Assembly: GCA_022661535.1 (NCBI GenBank)
Contig: JAKULF010000003.1
Coordinates: forward strand, 2,976,001 to 3,040,000
Length of the DNA: 64,000 nt
Reading direction: 5' to 3'
From: Eutypa lata
Taxonomy: Eukaryota > Ascomycota > Sordariomycetes > Xylariales > Diatrypaceae
The notes beneath the pieces were generated by a model, which saw nothing but the letters and a program-made list of their open reading frames with translations, was not told the origin of the DNA and did not search any database. Numbering within the stretch: position 1 is the first letter of the stretch; the number at the start of each line of letters is the position of its first letter. Below are positions 45,041 through 56,450 of the stretch, piece by piece. The translations under genes and the position numbers were made by a program.

Positions 45041-46430
45041 TATTCGTGTATAGCGGAGAAGTATCCCTTTTCAAATGAACTACACAAACACACATACACA
45101 CACACACATATATATATAACCCACTGCGCCTAATTTTACTGAATAATCGGAATGCCGACAAGATTCTTGAAGCGCGTCCTCGCAGCCAATCTTAGACTGG
45201 TTGCTACTACCAGCATAGCCACTAGAGACTGACTGGATAGTGGTGGTATCAGTGCCAGATGGACTCGCGCATTCGTTGATCTTAGGTTTTTTCACTCGGA
45301 TACGATTCCAGTGTGGTGCTCAGTTATTGCATCCTAACTAGTTGGCAATCGAAACAGGGTGGTAAAACTCGTCGCAGATACCGTGAACCGCCCTAGGGGT
45401 TGGTCAAGTCGACTGAGCGTTCGATGAGCAAAGAAGGATTAGAACTTTAGTGAGTATATGAAGTCCCGCTCCGAGCAGTAAGGAAGGAGATCTCCTGCTC
45501 TTAGAATTCACAAAGATGCGAATGGAAGAGTGTGTAGGGTGAATGAGGAGGTAGGCTAGGAAAATAGTGGTAGGTTACTGAGCCTGAAGAGCTCAGTGGG
45601 TTAAACCAGAAAATCCCGGCCTTCAACAAGCCTATTGGCTTACATACAAGAGGCATGGCAGCTGACTCCGCCGAAAACTGGAAGGGCAGGAGGGGCACCA
45701 GACACCAGAGCCACAGCATCAGAGACATCGGGGAAATGGTGGGGGTCGCAGGGGAGGGAGAAAAAAAAGAAAAGCATTGACCAGCATTTCACTGGTCGGC
45801 AAGAGCAAGACGATCCCGGTTTAGTTCCATGACAATTTAAACCGCATACAGGGTTTATTGTAGGTGGTAGAGCTAACACATGCGATGTGTGGATTGTGGG
45901 TTGCGACCGGCCTAGCCTGGTGGTTATTGCGATACATAAAAATATATAACTAAAGCCTCAGTATAGGATGTATGTTTAAGGTATTGACACTATATCAAAT
46001 ATTTCTATTTGCAACCAGCGTAGTAATAGGCATAGCAGCTGATGCATGCCACAGCTTCTACAGCGTTCAGAGTATTACTTATAACTTACCTACTTAGACA
46101 TACATACTCAGAGTCGTTCTTCAGGCTTACATAGATGGCTTGCCCATGGGCCGCAAGCAGGTGATCAACCACATATATTTTTAGCAGGTATGCATCTGAT
46201 TTTGTATGAACGTGCGGAAACGGGATCCCAGGGCCATCATCACGGGTCACCTATATCCAAATTCTTACCTAACACCTTCTATTGCTAAATACATAAGTAG
46301 TAGAAAATGATTTCATGTGGTGGTGGCTTCAACTTCGATAGCTAGACCGAGGCCGATGTATGAGAATGGATGGTTGTTGTTTCAGTCCTGCCACCCACAT
46401 AAGAATGTACTTCCGTACGGATGCTAAGTA
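45041..46430. other. intergenic, NUC-1 upstream region
   Basis: Starts with an (AC)n/(TA)n stretch at about 45081-45117 immediately upstream of the NUC-1 start. No supported gene. The right end abuts the TIR element at 46431. Confidence 0.5.
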
Positions 46431-46675
46431 CATTACCGCGCGGGGGGGGGTTTTCGATATAATCTTAGTGATTAATTCGGCGGTGAACATTGTTATAAAA
46501 TTTCGGTGCTAAGCATTATTATTTAACATTATCTTTAAAATTATAACTTATATAAATTTATAATAACATTTAATAATTATTATTATATAAAAAATATTTT
46601 ATTTTAAAATTAATTTTAAAATTTTTTTTAAATTAAAATCGTTTTTAATTATTAAAATTATTTATATTTATATTA

Positions 46676-46804
46676 TTATTTAATTATATTATTTAATTAT
46701 ATTATTTAATTATATTATTTAATTATATTATTTAATTATATTATTTAATTATATTATTTAATTATATTATTTAATTATATTATTTAATTATATTATTTAA
46801 TTAT
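46676..46804. repeat. 13-bp AT-only tandem repeat, about 10 copies
   Basis: Nine perfect copies of TTATTTAATTATA and a tenth incomplete one, in the left AT-rich arm of the TIR element. Confidence 0.9.
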
Positions 46805-47074
46805 TAAATTCGAAAGATTTTTTATTTTAAGTTATTTAAAAATTAATCGTAAAATTCGAAGTAAAAATAAGGTTGGCACGATTTTGGTAATTGATAAGGA
46901 ATCCTGTGTTGGAATTGGTTGAATCCTGCTTGATAAGGGATTTAAATGGGTCAAAATTCAACTAGTGGCCATTAGCTCGAAGCCAAAATGGCGCCAGTGA
47001 TTTGATTGGTCCTAAAAAAGATTCAGCACTTTGATTGGGTGCATCCTTCAGGTTTTATGGGCCACCTAGCTTTG

Positions 47075-47645
47075 ACCACCTACAACCTACAGCTTTTAGA
47101 CCTACAGCTTTTAGACCTACAGACCTACAGACCTACCCTGTAGCTTTTAGACCTACAGACCTACAGCCTGTAGACCTACAGCTGTAGGTGGCTGTAGCAG
47201 CTGTACGGTGGCAGCAGCTAGGTAGCTTGCAGACCTACCCAACTACCCTACAACCTACAGCCCTACAGCTTTTAGACCTACAGCTGACCTACAGCTGTAT
47301 ATAAGTAGCTGTAGCAGCTGTAAGTGACTGTAGCAGCTGTAGGTCTAAAAGCTGTAGGTGGCAGCAGCTAGTTAGGTGGCTTACAGACCTACCCTGCAGC
47401 GTACAGACCTACAGCTGACCTACAGCTGTATATAGGTAGCTGCAACAGCTAGATTACTGTAGCCTACAGACCTACAGCCTACAGACCTACTAGCCACTTA
47501 CTAGCCACCTTTCGGACCTACAGACCTACAAATTACAGCCCTAAAGCTTTGACCACTTAGGGATTTCTAAGGTGGTGCAGCTAGGTGCAGCTAGGTGGGT
47601 GCAGCTAGGTGGTGGCAGCTTTGACCACCTACCTAGCTTTTAACC
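47075..47645. repeat. dispersed GACCTACAG/CTGTAGGT minisatellite
   Basis: ACCTACAG and its reverse complement CTGTAGGT occur many times in both orientations, often as the palindrome CTACAGCTGTAG, mixed with CAGCTTTTAGACC and GTGCAGCTAGGTGG units. The array is irregular and strongly self-complementary. Confidence 0.8.
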
Positions 47646-47752
47646 AGCTAGCTCGGCTATAGGTCGGCTAAACCTGCGTACGGGCGCAGAATTGGGTATA
47701 TATATGGAGTTAAGTGGAAGATTTGTATGCAGTGATTAGTGTAAAAAGCCTG

Positions 47753-47823
47753 TAGTGTAGTGGCTAAATCTGTAAAATCCGTAATACGTAGTAGTAAATT
47801 TGTAGAGCTTAGGGTTCGAATCC
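47753..47823 (+). ncRNA. tRNA-like or SINE-like segment with Pol III A and B boxes
   Basis: TAGTGTAGTGG (47753-47763) fits the A-box consensus and GGTTCGAATCC (47813-47823) is a perfect B box, 49 bases apart. The B box sits in a T-arm-like hairpin (TAGGG-TTCGAAT-CCCAA, one mismatch). No full acceptor stem is found, so this is not an intact tRNA gene; a tRNA-derived SINE head is the simplest reading. A second GATTCGAATCCC follows at about 47840. Confidence 0.5.
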
Positions 47824-47880
47824 CAAAGAAAGAGCAAAAAGATTCGAATCCCGCAGCCTGGATCCTTCGGATCTTCCAGA

Positions 47881-47953
47881 CATTCGAATTGCCGTAGTAC
47901 ATAATTTACTATAGAGTTTGTAAGTAAAAGTAAGTACTACGGCAATTCGAATG
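47881..47953. repeat. perfect 20-bp inverted repeat with 33-base loop
   Basis: CATTCGAATTGCCGTAGTAC (47881-47900) is the exact reverse complement of 47934-47953. It lies directly after the tRNA-like segment. Confidence 0.9.
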
Positions 47954-48036
47954 GCCCTGTTATTATCAGCAACTTACACTTTAATTCTTCGGCTAGATTC
48001 TTCGGATCTGGCGTAGTAGGCTACAGCCTGCGGAGC

Positions 48037-48126
48037 AAAATTTTGCCGATCCCGGAGGTCGGAAAAAAGTCCCCGGAGCTTGCGAAGGGCCGTACTTTTT
48101 TGCACCGCAGCGGTCGGCAAAATTTT
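48037..48126. repeat. nested inverted repeats
   Basis: AAAATTTTGCCGA (48037-48049) pairs with TCGGCAAAATTTT (48114-48126). Inside them AAAAAAGT (48063-48070) pairs with ACTTTTTT (48094-48101). The whole could fold as one hairpin or mark the ends of a small miniature element next to the right AT-rich arm. Confidence 0.75.
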
Positions 48127-48661
48127 AATACGTTATAAAAGTTAATTATAATGTATTATAAAAGTTAATTATAATACGTTATAAAAGTTAATTATAATAT
48201 ATTATAAAAATTAATTATATTAATTTATTTAATTAATTTATAAATTTAAATATATATAAATATTTAAAAATATAAATATTTATAATTTTATAATTATATT
48301 ATAATATAAATTTTTATAATTATAATATAATAATTAAATAATTATAATTATAATTTTATATATATATATAATATATAAAATTTAAAAGTTTATTATTTAA
48401 ATTTTATATATAATATATATAAAAAAATAAAAATAAAAAATAAAAAGTAAAAATAATAAACGATAATAAATAAACGTTTATTATTTTTTTTATTTTTTAA
48501 TATTATATAATTCGAGATCGTTTTAAAGCTACAAGATGGTTTTAAAGTAAAGATTATTTGGACCGAAAGTCGTGCTTTTAAAAGTCCTTAACGTATGACC
48601 GTTTTAGCCGGTGGATTCGATCCCGGTGACCGTTACCAAAAGCCCCTCCCGCGCGGTAATG

Positions 48662-50649
48662 TATGCGATGGTAAGGGAACCGCCAGGCCATTTATCATTA
48701 CGTACAGTGCGTGGGAGCTGCTATATCTAGACTAGACGTCTCCCAAATGTTCGTTTCCATAAGTTCAAGCAAGATATTGCTATTTTAATGTATCAACTCT
48801 TCTTCCCTATTTCAGGCAAGCAGACCACATGAGTTGGGCGCTATAACCTCCCGATTATAATTGCTCAAGTAGAGTTCCGTAGTAGCGGAAGCGTCCTGAA
48901 CGGGTAAGACTGACAGTCTGATGGGTCGTATTTCGTACACTACTTAATTCGGACCCGAGAACCGATATATGGCCCCTAGGGGAACAAAAACGTGAAAGGG
49001 TTTCTCTGTGTGTGTGTGTCTCTCTCTCTCTCTTTGCTACCCACCTAACTGAATCAGTCATGATCGAAGATGGTCTGAGGCTCAGCTCTAGATACGTTCG
49101 CCGGCTCAATAATCGTTAAGCGGCCCAATTGAACTACCCTATGAGAGGTTAATCCATCATCCAGTTGCGCCGCCAGTACGCAGTAGCTCGAAGGCCGTCG
49201 GTTCCCGCTTCGACATTGCAGATTTACTAGCAGCAGCAAACCCACTTGCATCCATAGTGCAAGCGATGTATTTATGTAGTAGACAAGCTATGTGCAGGTC
49301 GGTTCCCATAAAATCCAATATTGTTCGTAGGTATACGTATATGTCAGAAGAACTAATATGCAAATTCATGTTGTATTAACACCTACCTACACACCTACAC
49401 ACCGGCCTACCTAGTCTAGCCGAGGGTTACTATTACACTCGAAAGGGTAAAACAAGAGCGGGCAATACCGGAGATGACATGGAAACACTGGATAGGCTTC
49501 ACGCTACATCCAACGACCCTGCATGCTGATATAAAGTCTATGCAGCTGGCGGAGTAGATATTTCTTAGATCGTGCCGGCGCCTGACTCGAGCCTCCGAGC
49601 TATTCGCCGGGGAAGAACGGGATGAGTTGACTGTCCAACAAGTACTGAACTACTTCCACTTGAAAGTCAACCTTGGAACTTGCCTAGTTTTCGGCCTTAA
49701 TATAATCCTTTCAATGCCTGCGGGATATAAAAGTGGTGACTTCATTATCGATCAACATCGTTACAAACACCTACAGCTATCTAGCTACGTGTATTTTCCT
49801 ATTAGGATAACGAATCCGACGCGGGCTTTGTCACCTTACGAAGAAGAAGAAAACAGCTGCGTGGGGGTCGGTTGGACCGTTTAAGTGTGTAGGTAGGCCT
49901 GTTGTTGGCTTGGCCCAAAATGAGCTGCTCAATCATCTGAGTTCTATCCAGCAAGTTACCGTCAAAAGCCACCGGCTATTCTCATTCTCACAGAAAGTAG
50001 CATGCTATGTTTACTTTCGTGCACCGAGGTCGTAGTCGCCGATACCGAGATCCCAGATGATCTTAGAGCCTAGGCATATGGAAAGCGTCAAGCGTGTATG
50101 CCTGACCAATAGCCGGCGTTCGTTCCACTGCAGCCACAGGAAACCTCGAACACAGTTAACCCTCTCAGCTCGGTTTTGCAGTTCAGCTCGACGTCACACA
50201 GACAACGGCCGGGCGAATCTTTTCAGTTCGCTTACATAGGTGACGTTTATGTACTGTACTACTGGGCGTTCCCGATGACTTTAGCACCATCTATTTGTCT
50301 CGCTGCGGGTCATCCCGTTCTACTTATAAGTACTTGCATACATGGCTGATCTGCGATTGTAGCAAGTTTGTCTCCATAGAAAAACTAGAACTTTCATGGA
50401 TATAGCCTCGTTGATCCGGGTTTTTGCCATCTATTCAAGTTTTTTTGGCAAAGCTAGCCCAACCCAACCAAGCCCACGTGGCCTACTGCTGAAATAATTA
50501 CAGACTTGAACGAAGTGCTAACGCCAACGCCAACCTTATACAAAACAACCAACTCCTGAAACCCCTAACTGAACCCCGCGGAATCAACTGACGCTTCGCT
50601 TGCGAGCCTTAAGAGTACAGAACTGCTATCTTACAAAGAGGCACATGGC
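48662..50649. other. intergenic, no gene seen
   Basis: About 2 kb after the TIR element. It contains a (TG)n(TC)n run at about 49007-49032 and CACCTACCTACACACCTACACACC near 49380. Several open frames of 60-85 codons overlap on both strands without recognisable similarity. Confidence 0.5.
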
Positions 50650-52951
50650 CTAGAGATATCTCAACTTTCTCGTCGCGAAGATGGCTACAACTGCACCCAT
50701 CGCTCCTATGAACAGAACCACTGCAATGGCGTTAGGCCCTTCAGTTTTATGTTGTTCTTCGGATGGCGCCTCATGGGCTAGCTCTGGGCTTTTTCCTGGC
50801 TCGAGAACTGCGAAAACGACGGTGCTAAGCAGCGTACCGATGAATTGAGGTATCGTCGTGTAGATGTTGAGGATACCGAAGTAAATGCCGGACAACTCGC
50901 CCGTCGAACTCGATTTCTGCGAGGTGTGTGCATCTTCCGGCCCATGGTCAAGGAACAATGTCGGCCGGCCGTTAACGTCGGCCATCTCGATATCTGAGTC
51001 GTTTGACAGGCGACGGTAAGATGGTCCAGTTTCGGCAGCGCCGCTAAGTTTATTCACTTCCACGCCCAGGAACGCGGAGGGCGCCCATGATGCCACATTC
51101 CATGGTCTAAAGACTGATTAGATTGGGATGTAAAAGAGAGGGAGGAAAGGGAAATTTACAGTCCACAAAGGCAAATGAGCACAGTCGCGAACCTGAAGCT
51201 GGTAGCAAAAGGCGCGAAGAACATTGCCGCAGCAAATGTCGCATGACCACACATCCATACAGTCAGAAGATCTGGTTTATACTTGTTGAACTTCTCTACA
51301 ACATTCTTAATGCTCTGCGGAGGTCGATGGGTAAAGCTTTCATCGTCTGGCGATTTGACAACGAACGGCAGTATCCACGCCCCGAGAAACGTAATGATGG
51401 AATAAATGATGAAGGCCTCGCTTCCTACACGGCCAATCTCTCCAAGAGCGTCGCCCGAATCCTTCGCGTCTCTTGGAACATCGTAGCGAAAATACGTCTC
51501 TCCAATCTGTTCACACATAGAGTTAGTTTATACCCAAAACCTACTTCAGTGGTATAGCTGATAAGCCCGTGGGAACATTTGTGCCAGGAGAAAGAGATTG
51601 AAGAGACGGCACTCTAGGAAGCCGGAAAGCCACTTACCCACGTTGTGCTATAGAAAAGGAAAGGGAACCATCCAATCCAGCTCCAAAACTGCGCCATGCA
51701 TATGGCTCGTATGCGCGGTGGGAGATGAAGAATTGTAAACCATATTTGGCTAATAACTTTCACTATGCCACCCCCTTTTCGGGAGTCACGCTTTGCGTCT
51801 ACCAGGACCCTCTCAGTTACGGCCCACGAGGTAATAGCGCAACTCGCAACGATACCGAAGGCCGCAGCAATGGTGAGCTGTTTGAACTGGGTGTCGCCGA
51901 AGAAGGTTCCAAAAATACTAGGTAGGTCTACAGCGCCTGTCCCATAGGCGATACCATGGCCAATGGCAGACATTCTGCTACCTACATGCTCATCATTAGT
52001 AAGTAGATATACGCTATAGTTGCGAAGTATTCTTCTTACCCCAAGCAGAACCTGTTTGCTGCTTTGATATCGGAAGAGTGTCCACCACAAGACTCCTCGC
52101 TGCAGACATAACTATGAACCAAGTCAGTAACTTGACACACGTATACCAAATGCATGCAGTCCTCATAACGTACCAACGTTGACCGCGAAATCAACAGCAT
52201 AAATAGCCAACACTGCAGTGAAGACTGTTAGAGACTTCGCAGCGGTCTCGTCCGGGATGAAGAAGCTGACGATCTCCTTGGTAAACCCCAATGTCAAGAG
52301 GCACAGTCCCGACACAACAGCCCCAGCCATGATGAAAGGCCTTCTCCTTCCCCATTTTGACTTGGACTCGTCCGCAATGACACCGACGATAGGTTGTACA
52401 ATAAGACCGGAGAGGGGACCGGCGATCCATACCAGTGACGTTTTACTCTTCGTTAAGCCGAGCGAGAGGAGATAGGGTGTGCAATCTGTTATAGAGATTA
52501 TTGTTAGCTCCACTTCCAGTATCAAAGGGGGTGGGTTGGTCTATTCTCACATGTCTGTTCGATGCCCCAAACAAATCTACACAGCGATATATATCAGCTT
52601 CAAAACTCTATGAATCTATGTAATAACCAGAACATACGATATTCCAATGACGTTGCAGGTTAACAATAGCATCCTCATCGACTCGGAATTCCCCTTGACG
52701 GAGGGCTGGCCCAACCATCGCGACATCTCCCGGCGATTGCGAGGGCCGTAGACCCTACCGTCTCGAATGGGTCGTTGGGGTTCTTGCTCGCTATCAGTAA
52801 ATTGAAGGCCGAGAGGCTCCCTAGTTGTTGGCGAATGGTCGCTATCGCTGTCTTTGGAGGGATTGGGTGTGTTCGAGTTGAGTCGCCTGGGAGCGTCTAC
52901 TATGTGATGTAATTCGGCTTTAGGAGGTGCATTGCGTGTCGCGTTGAGCAT
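50650..52951 (-). CDS. GPH/MFS-type sugar transporter, plant-sucrose-transporter-like
   Basis: Seven exons assembled in phase (52638-52951, 52551-52576, 52174-52485, 52040-52099, 51638-51981, 51160-51506, 50650-51106) give about 619 residues. They include a 26-nt microexon that completes FVWGIEQT-YCTPYLLSLGL. Features: a hydrophilic N-terminus of about 80 residues, helix 1 after MRMLLLTCNVIGISFVW, then GPLSGLIVQPIVGVIADESKSKWGRRRPFI (the RxGRR loop of the GPH family). Also present are ARSLVVDTLPISKQQTG, WIGWFPFLFYSTTWIGETYF and PWNVASWAPSAFLGVEVN. The set matches fungal proton-coupled sucrose/maltose transporters of the SUT/Sut1 type. The last loop carries a long polar insert with acidic and Ser residues. 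Substrate specificity cannot be read from sequence. Confidence 0.88.
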
Positions 52952-54464
52952 GATGAAATCTGGCTTATCGGATTAGGGTAGCTCTACTATTAGTGAAATA
53001 CCAGCTACCGTGTCAGCGGAGCATCCAACAGGGGTATCCAATGCAATTCAATCAAAAGGGTTGCATCGCCCAGTTCTCCACAGCGATTCTCGTATGTATG
53101 TAATGTGTCCCACCAAATGGAGGGGATATTTAATAAGATGAGATTGTAGGAGTAATTATACGGAAGGAGTATGGAGGTGTGTGCTCTTTTTCATATCCTC
53201 CTCATCTTATTTGAGTTGGACTTGTGTTCGTCTTAAAGGGATCACATTGTACTACTCTACTCAGCCACTGCTCACTACATTATGTCGGGTACGTGTAGAT
53301 AGATAGACAGACATTGCCTGTTTATAAACTTTAACTTTGATTGGGGAGCTACATGTTTCAGCGCGGATTCTCCCTTCATGCCTACCTGCCTACCAAGCCA
53401 CTACGGTTGAAGGGTGCCGAGAGTTTCAGCTTCTAGAAATGCATGTGCGCCCTTACCTACGTATATTGGGTAGGTAGGTATAGATAAGTAAGTTAGGGAT
53501 ATAAGCTTATACTCTTAACTCCTAGCTGCCTGGATGATCTAAATGTTGAATATATAATCTATAACTAGTGCTAGTTCAGAGGTAAGCTAAATATTCAAGA
53601 ATGAAAGACAACTAGAGCTAACAGGTAACAAAACGAAGCAGGCAGATACCTAGAGCCTCTATATACTATATCTCCTATACTATTTCTACAGGTATAAAAA
53701 AAAATAAGTGATTGTCCTACCGGTTAGATAAGTGGTTGTTGGGTCATGATTATATATGTCTTCCTCTTGTGGTCTCAGCGGGTAACGTTAGACAGTGATA
53801 CTAAAAGGTGACTAGGTCTGTCCGTAAAGAATGCAAGTTATAATTGACTGCTTACAACCTCTCCAAACAACAGACGTTATGTTGTAATTGGATAGATATT
53901 TAGTATAACTTTCCACGTATATAGCTAAGGTATTTACACAACATGGAACCTACCGCAGGAGTAAGTGGAAGGATCAGTTCGCTACATCTCCGATTGGGTG
54001 GGTAAGCTACCTAGGTAGGTATGTATGTATATATGTACGTAATAAGGTACCAGACGAGTTTTTGGTTAAACCCCACCATTCAACGATCCGACCATTCAAC
54101 GCACACCTGCATTGTCAGCGAAAGGCAAGCTCCGATTTAGGAACGTGGGGCAGCGAGTAAAAAAGTGTACAATCGATTAGGTTCGTGGAAGACTCACCTA
54201 AGATATTAAACAGGATTACTATTTTTCTTATATACCATGCAAGCCACAGTCACTTAAGAAACCTCTCTTAAAGTGTCCAACGACTAATTGAGTTTACCTT
54301 CTTCTATAAATAACTGCAATTGTCATGCCATTGTAGCTATAAGACCTAGTTAACCCCTCTCCCCTCTCTCTTCCCCCCCAGGACGAATACTAAAATAAGC
54401 AACGATAATTTCTCCGTCACACCGCATACCCGTTGCCTAGGACTCCGAGAAATATATATACGCA
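52952..54464. other. intergenic between divergent transporter and HIS1
   Basis: About 1.5 kb that must hold both promoters. It contains ACCTACGTATATTGGGTAGGTAGG near 53455 and CTACCTAGGTAGGTATGTATGTATATATGTACG near 54008. The CT-rich tract CCCCTCTCCCCTCTCTCTTCC near 54355 is probably in the HIS1 leader. No clear TGACTCA (Gcn4/CPC1) site was found. Confidence 0.5.
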
Positions 54465-55705
54465 ATGGATCTAGTTAACCAGTCCGTCCATCCCCTCAAG
54501 AATAGCATCGCTCTCATGAGCTTGTCTGAACCCCTTGTGCGAAGATGGCGTTTCTAGCAGAGGCTGACATGACACGCTGTATCACTAGAATAGAAGGGCG
54601 GCTCCTCTTCGCTGTCCCCAAGAGTGAGTTAACCAACCCCGCCACGATTTACATCCTGAGAACATCTAATGTTAATACGTGGCGTAGAGGGTCGGTTAAA
54701 CCAAGCAGCTCTTAACCTCCTAGAAGGAGCCGATGTCCAGTTCAGGAGAGAACACCGACTCGATATAGCCCTTGTCAAGAATCTTCCTATTGCCCTCATA
54801 TTCCTTCCCGCTGCCGACATTCCGACTTTCGTTGGAGAGGGTCAGGTGGATTTGGGTATTACGGGTTTCGACCAGGTCCAAGAGCACGATGCCGGTGTTC
54901 GTGCTCTAAACCGAGCACGGAGGTTCTCTGGAGAGATTACCCCCGAACAGGAGAATGCCCAATCGTCTAAAGGCTCTGGTTGCGAAACAATCATGGATCT
55001 AGGCTTTGGCGGGTGCAAGTTACAGGTGCAAGTTCCCGTGACGGGCAACTATAGCTCTCCAAAAGATCTAGTCGGGAAAAACATTGGCACGAGCTTTGTG
55101 AACTTGGCTCGAAGATATTTTGCCAACTTGGAATTGGAAATTGACGCGGCAAACGAACAACCAAACCCAGACTCAATCAAGTTCACTAGCAAGCTAAGGA
55201 CCAATATCATTGAGCTGAGTGGCAGTGTTGAGGCTGCTTGCGCTCTTGGAGTAGCAGATGGTATCGTCGATCTTGTTGGTAAGTCTTGTGTAACTGAACC
55301 CAGGTTCATAGAGTAGCGCTAACCTTGATAGAATCTGGGGAGACCATGAAGGCGGCCGGTCTGAAGCCTATTGATACTGTTATCGAAACAGGCGCCATTC
55401 TCATCAAGTCAAGAAAGCAAAGCAACCCAGAATTAGTCGACCTGATCACCCAGCGCATCCGGGGTGTTATCACAGCCCAGAAATATGTATTGTGCAACTA
55501 TAACATTCAGAGAAGTCTGGTGACTGCAGCGACGAAGATCGCTCCAGGAAAGCGAGCCCCAACGATAACATCGCTCGAGGAGGAAGGTTGGGTTGCCGTG
55601 AGTGTCATGGCCGAGAAGAGTAAAATCGCTCTGATAATGGACGAGCTCACCAAGGTTGGGGCCTGCGATATCTTGGTACTAGACATTGCCAACACTCGGA
55701 GCTAG
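54465..55705 (+). CDS. HIS1: ATP phosphoribosyltransferase (histidine biosynthesis, first step)
   Basis: Four exons: 54465-54481, 54589-54623, 54688-55278 and 55332-55705, about 338 residues. The first two are tiny (17 and 35 nt). Only the join MDLVNQ-IEGRLLFAVPK-KGRLNQAAL restores the conserved fungal N-terminus; the first donor, GTCCGT, is weak. Conserved pieces: GADVQFRREHRLDIALVKNLPIALIFLPAADIPTFVGEG, VDLGITGFDQV (substrate-binding region), DLVGKNIGTSFVNLARRYF, ADGIVDLV-ESGETMKAAGLK, and the C-terminal ACT-like regulatory domain ending VGACDILVLDIANTRS. The family condenses ATP and PRPP to phosphoribosyl-ATP and is feedback-inhibited by histidine. A segment near residues 105-125 (ARRFSGEITPEQENAQSSKGSG) looks like an insertion. 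Confidence 0.93.
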
Positions 55706-56450
55706 TTGAAGACAAAAATTAGACGATAGTCCAAGGCGCCATATTAGTTAGGGAAAAGTTATTTGTTGATTTATCTGTTCATAGACAATCAAACGGCAGT
55801 CTCTGACGTACCATTCGGTGGTTTACTACATTCATTCCGATTGGTCTCTGTCTAGAAATCTACCTAATGCTACGTAAATTTCCGAAGTAGGTAGGTACAT
55901 GTAGGTAGGAGTTAAACCTTTACGATATGTGGTGAGAAGAAGCAGTCCACCCCCCTTTCTGAGTGTCGGGCTTATCAAAAATGATGTGGCAGTGTGGCTA
56001 TGTATGCATGTGGAATTGGTAAGATTAATACTGTAGTATAAAAGCTTGTATCACGGAAGGATCCATTCGTCGGGGGCTCAGTTGCATCGCAAAAGGTCAC
56101 AGCCCCATAAGGCTGTGCGGCCGCGCGGTAGGTGCTTAGATAGGCTATGTAGTAGGTAGGCTGGTAGGTAGGTAGTTCCACGTGGACGTCACTTTTCGTG
56201 CTATGGCATACTTAGAGCTTCATGTCTGCACCAATCAATAATTACCGGGTCCGAGGGACCCGATGTTAATTGCGCCGGAAAGCGATCACCTCGTTTACCA
56301 TTTACGAAGTACGATTCATTGTTTCCCCTTCCACCGTCAAATAGCCCGTCTAAAGCCTGAAATTTATTCTTTTCTACCTATATATTATCATCGAGATCGC
56401 TCAATTCAATCCAGCAATTCTCTAGTTATCCATCATCAACACACACCATC
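55706..56450. other. intergenic, no gene seen
   Basis: Contains TAGGTAGGTACATGTAGGTAGG near 55888 and GTAGGCTGGTAGGTAGGTAG near 56153. A CCACGTGGACGTCAC stretch near 56177 combines an E-box and a CRE-like half. The small stem CACAGCC-CCATAA-GGCTGTG lies near 56098-56117. It probably holds the promoter of the following gene. Confidence 0.5.

Larger units (their letters stand above)
46431..48661. mobile_element. TA-flanked TIR element (Tc1/mariner-like), RIP-degraded, with an intact middle
   Basis: The left end reads CATTACCGCGCGGGGGGGGG then TTTTCG. The right end, reverse-complemented, reads CATTACCGCGCGGGAGGGGC then TTTTGG. They agree at about 23 of 26 bases, and weaker similarity continues inward. 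Both ends are flanked by TA, the target duplication of the Tc1/mariner superfamily. The arms (about 46480-46865 and 48125-48535) are extremely AT-rich, with the remaining C mostly in CpG, as after RIP. The middle, about 46870-48125, has normal composition and carries minisatellite, Pol III-box and hairpin features listed separately. No transposase frame remains. The middle may be a later nested insertion. Confidence 0.72.

Noticed and set aside
46676..46804. CRISPR-like appearance of regularly spaced repeats
   Set aside because: The units are contiguous 13-bp AT-only tandem copies without spacers, and the genome is fungal.
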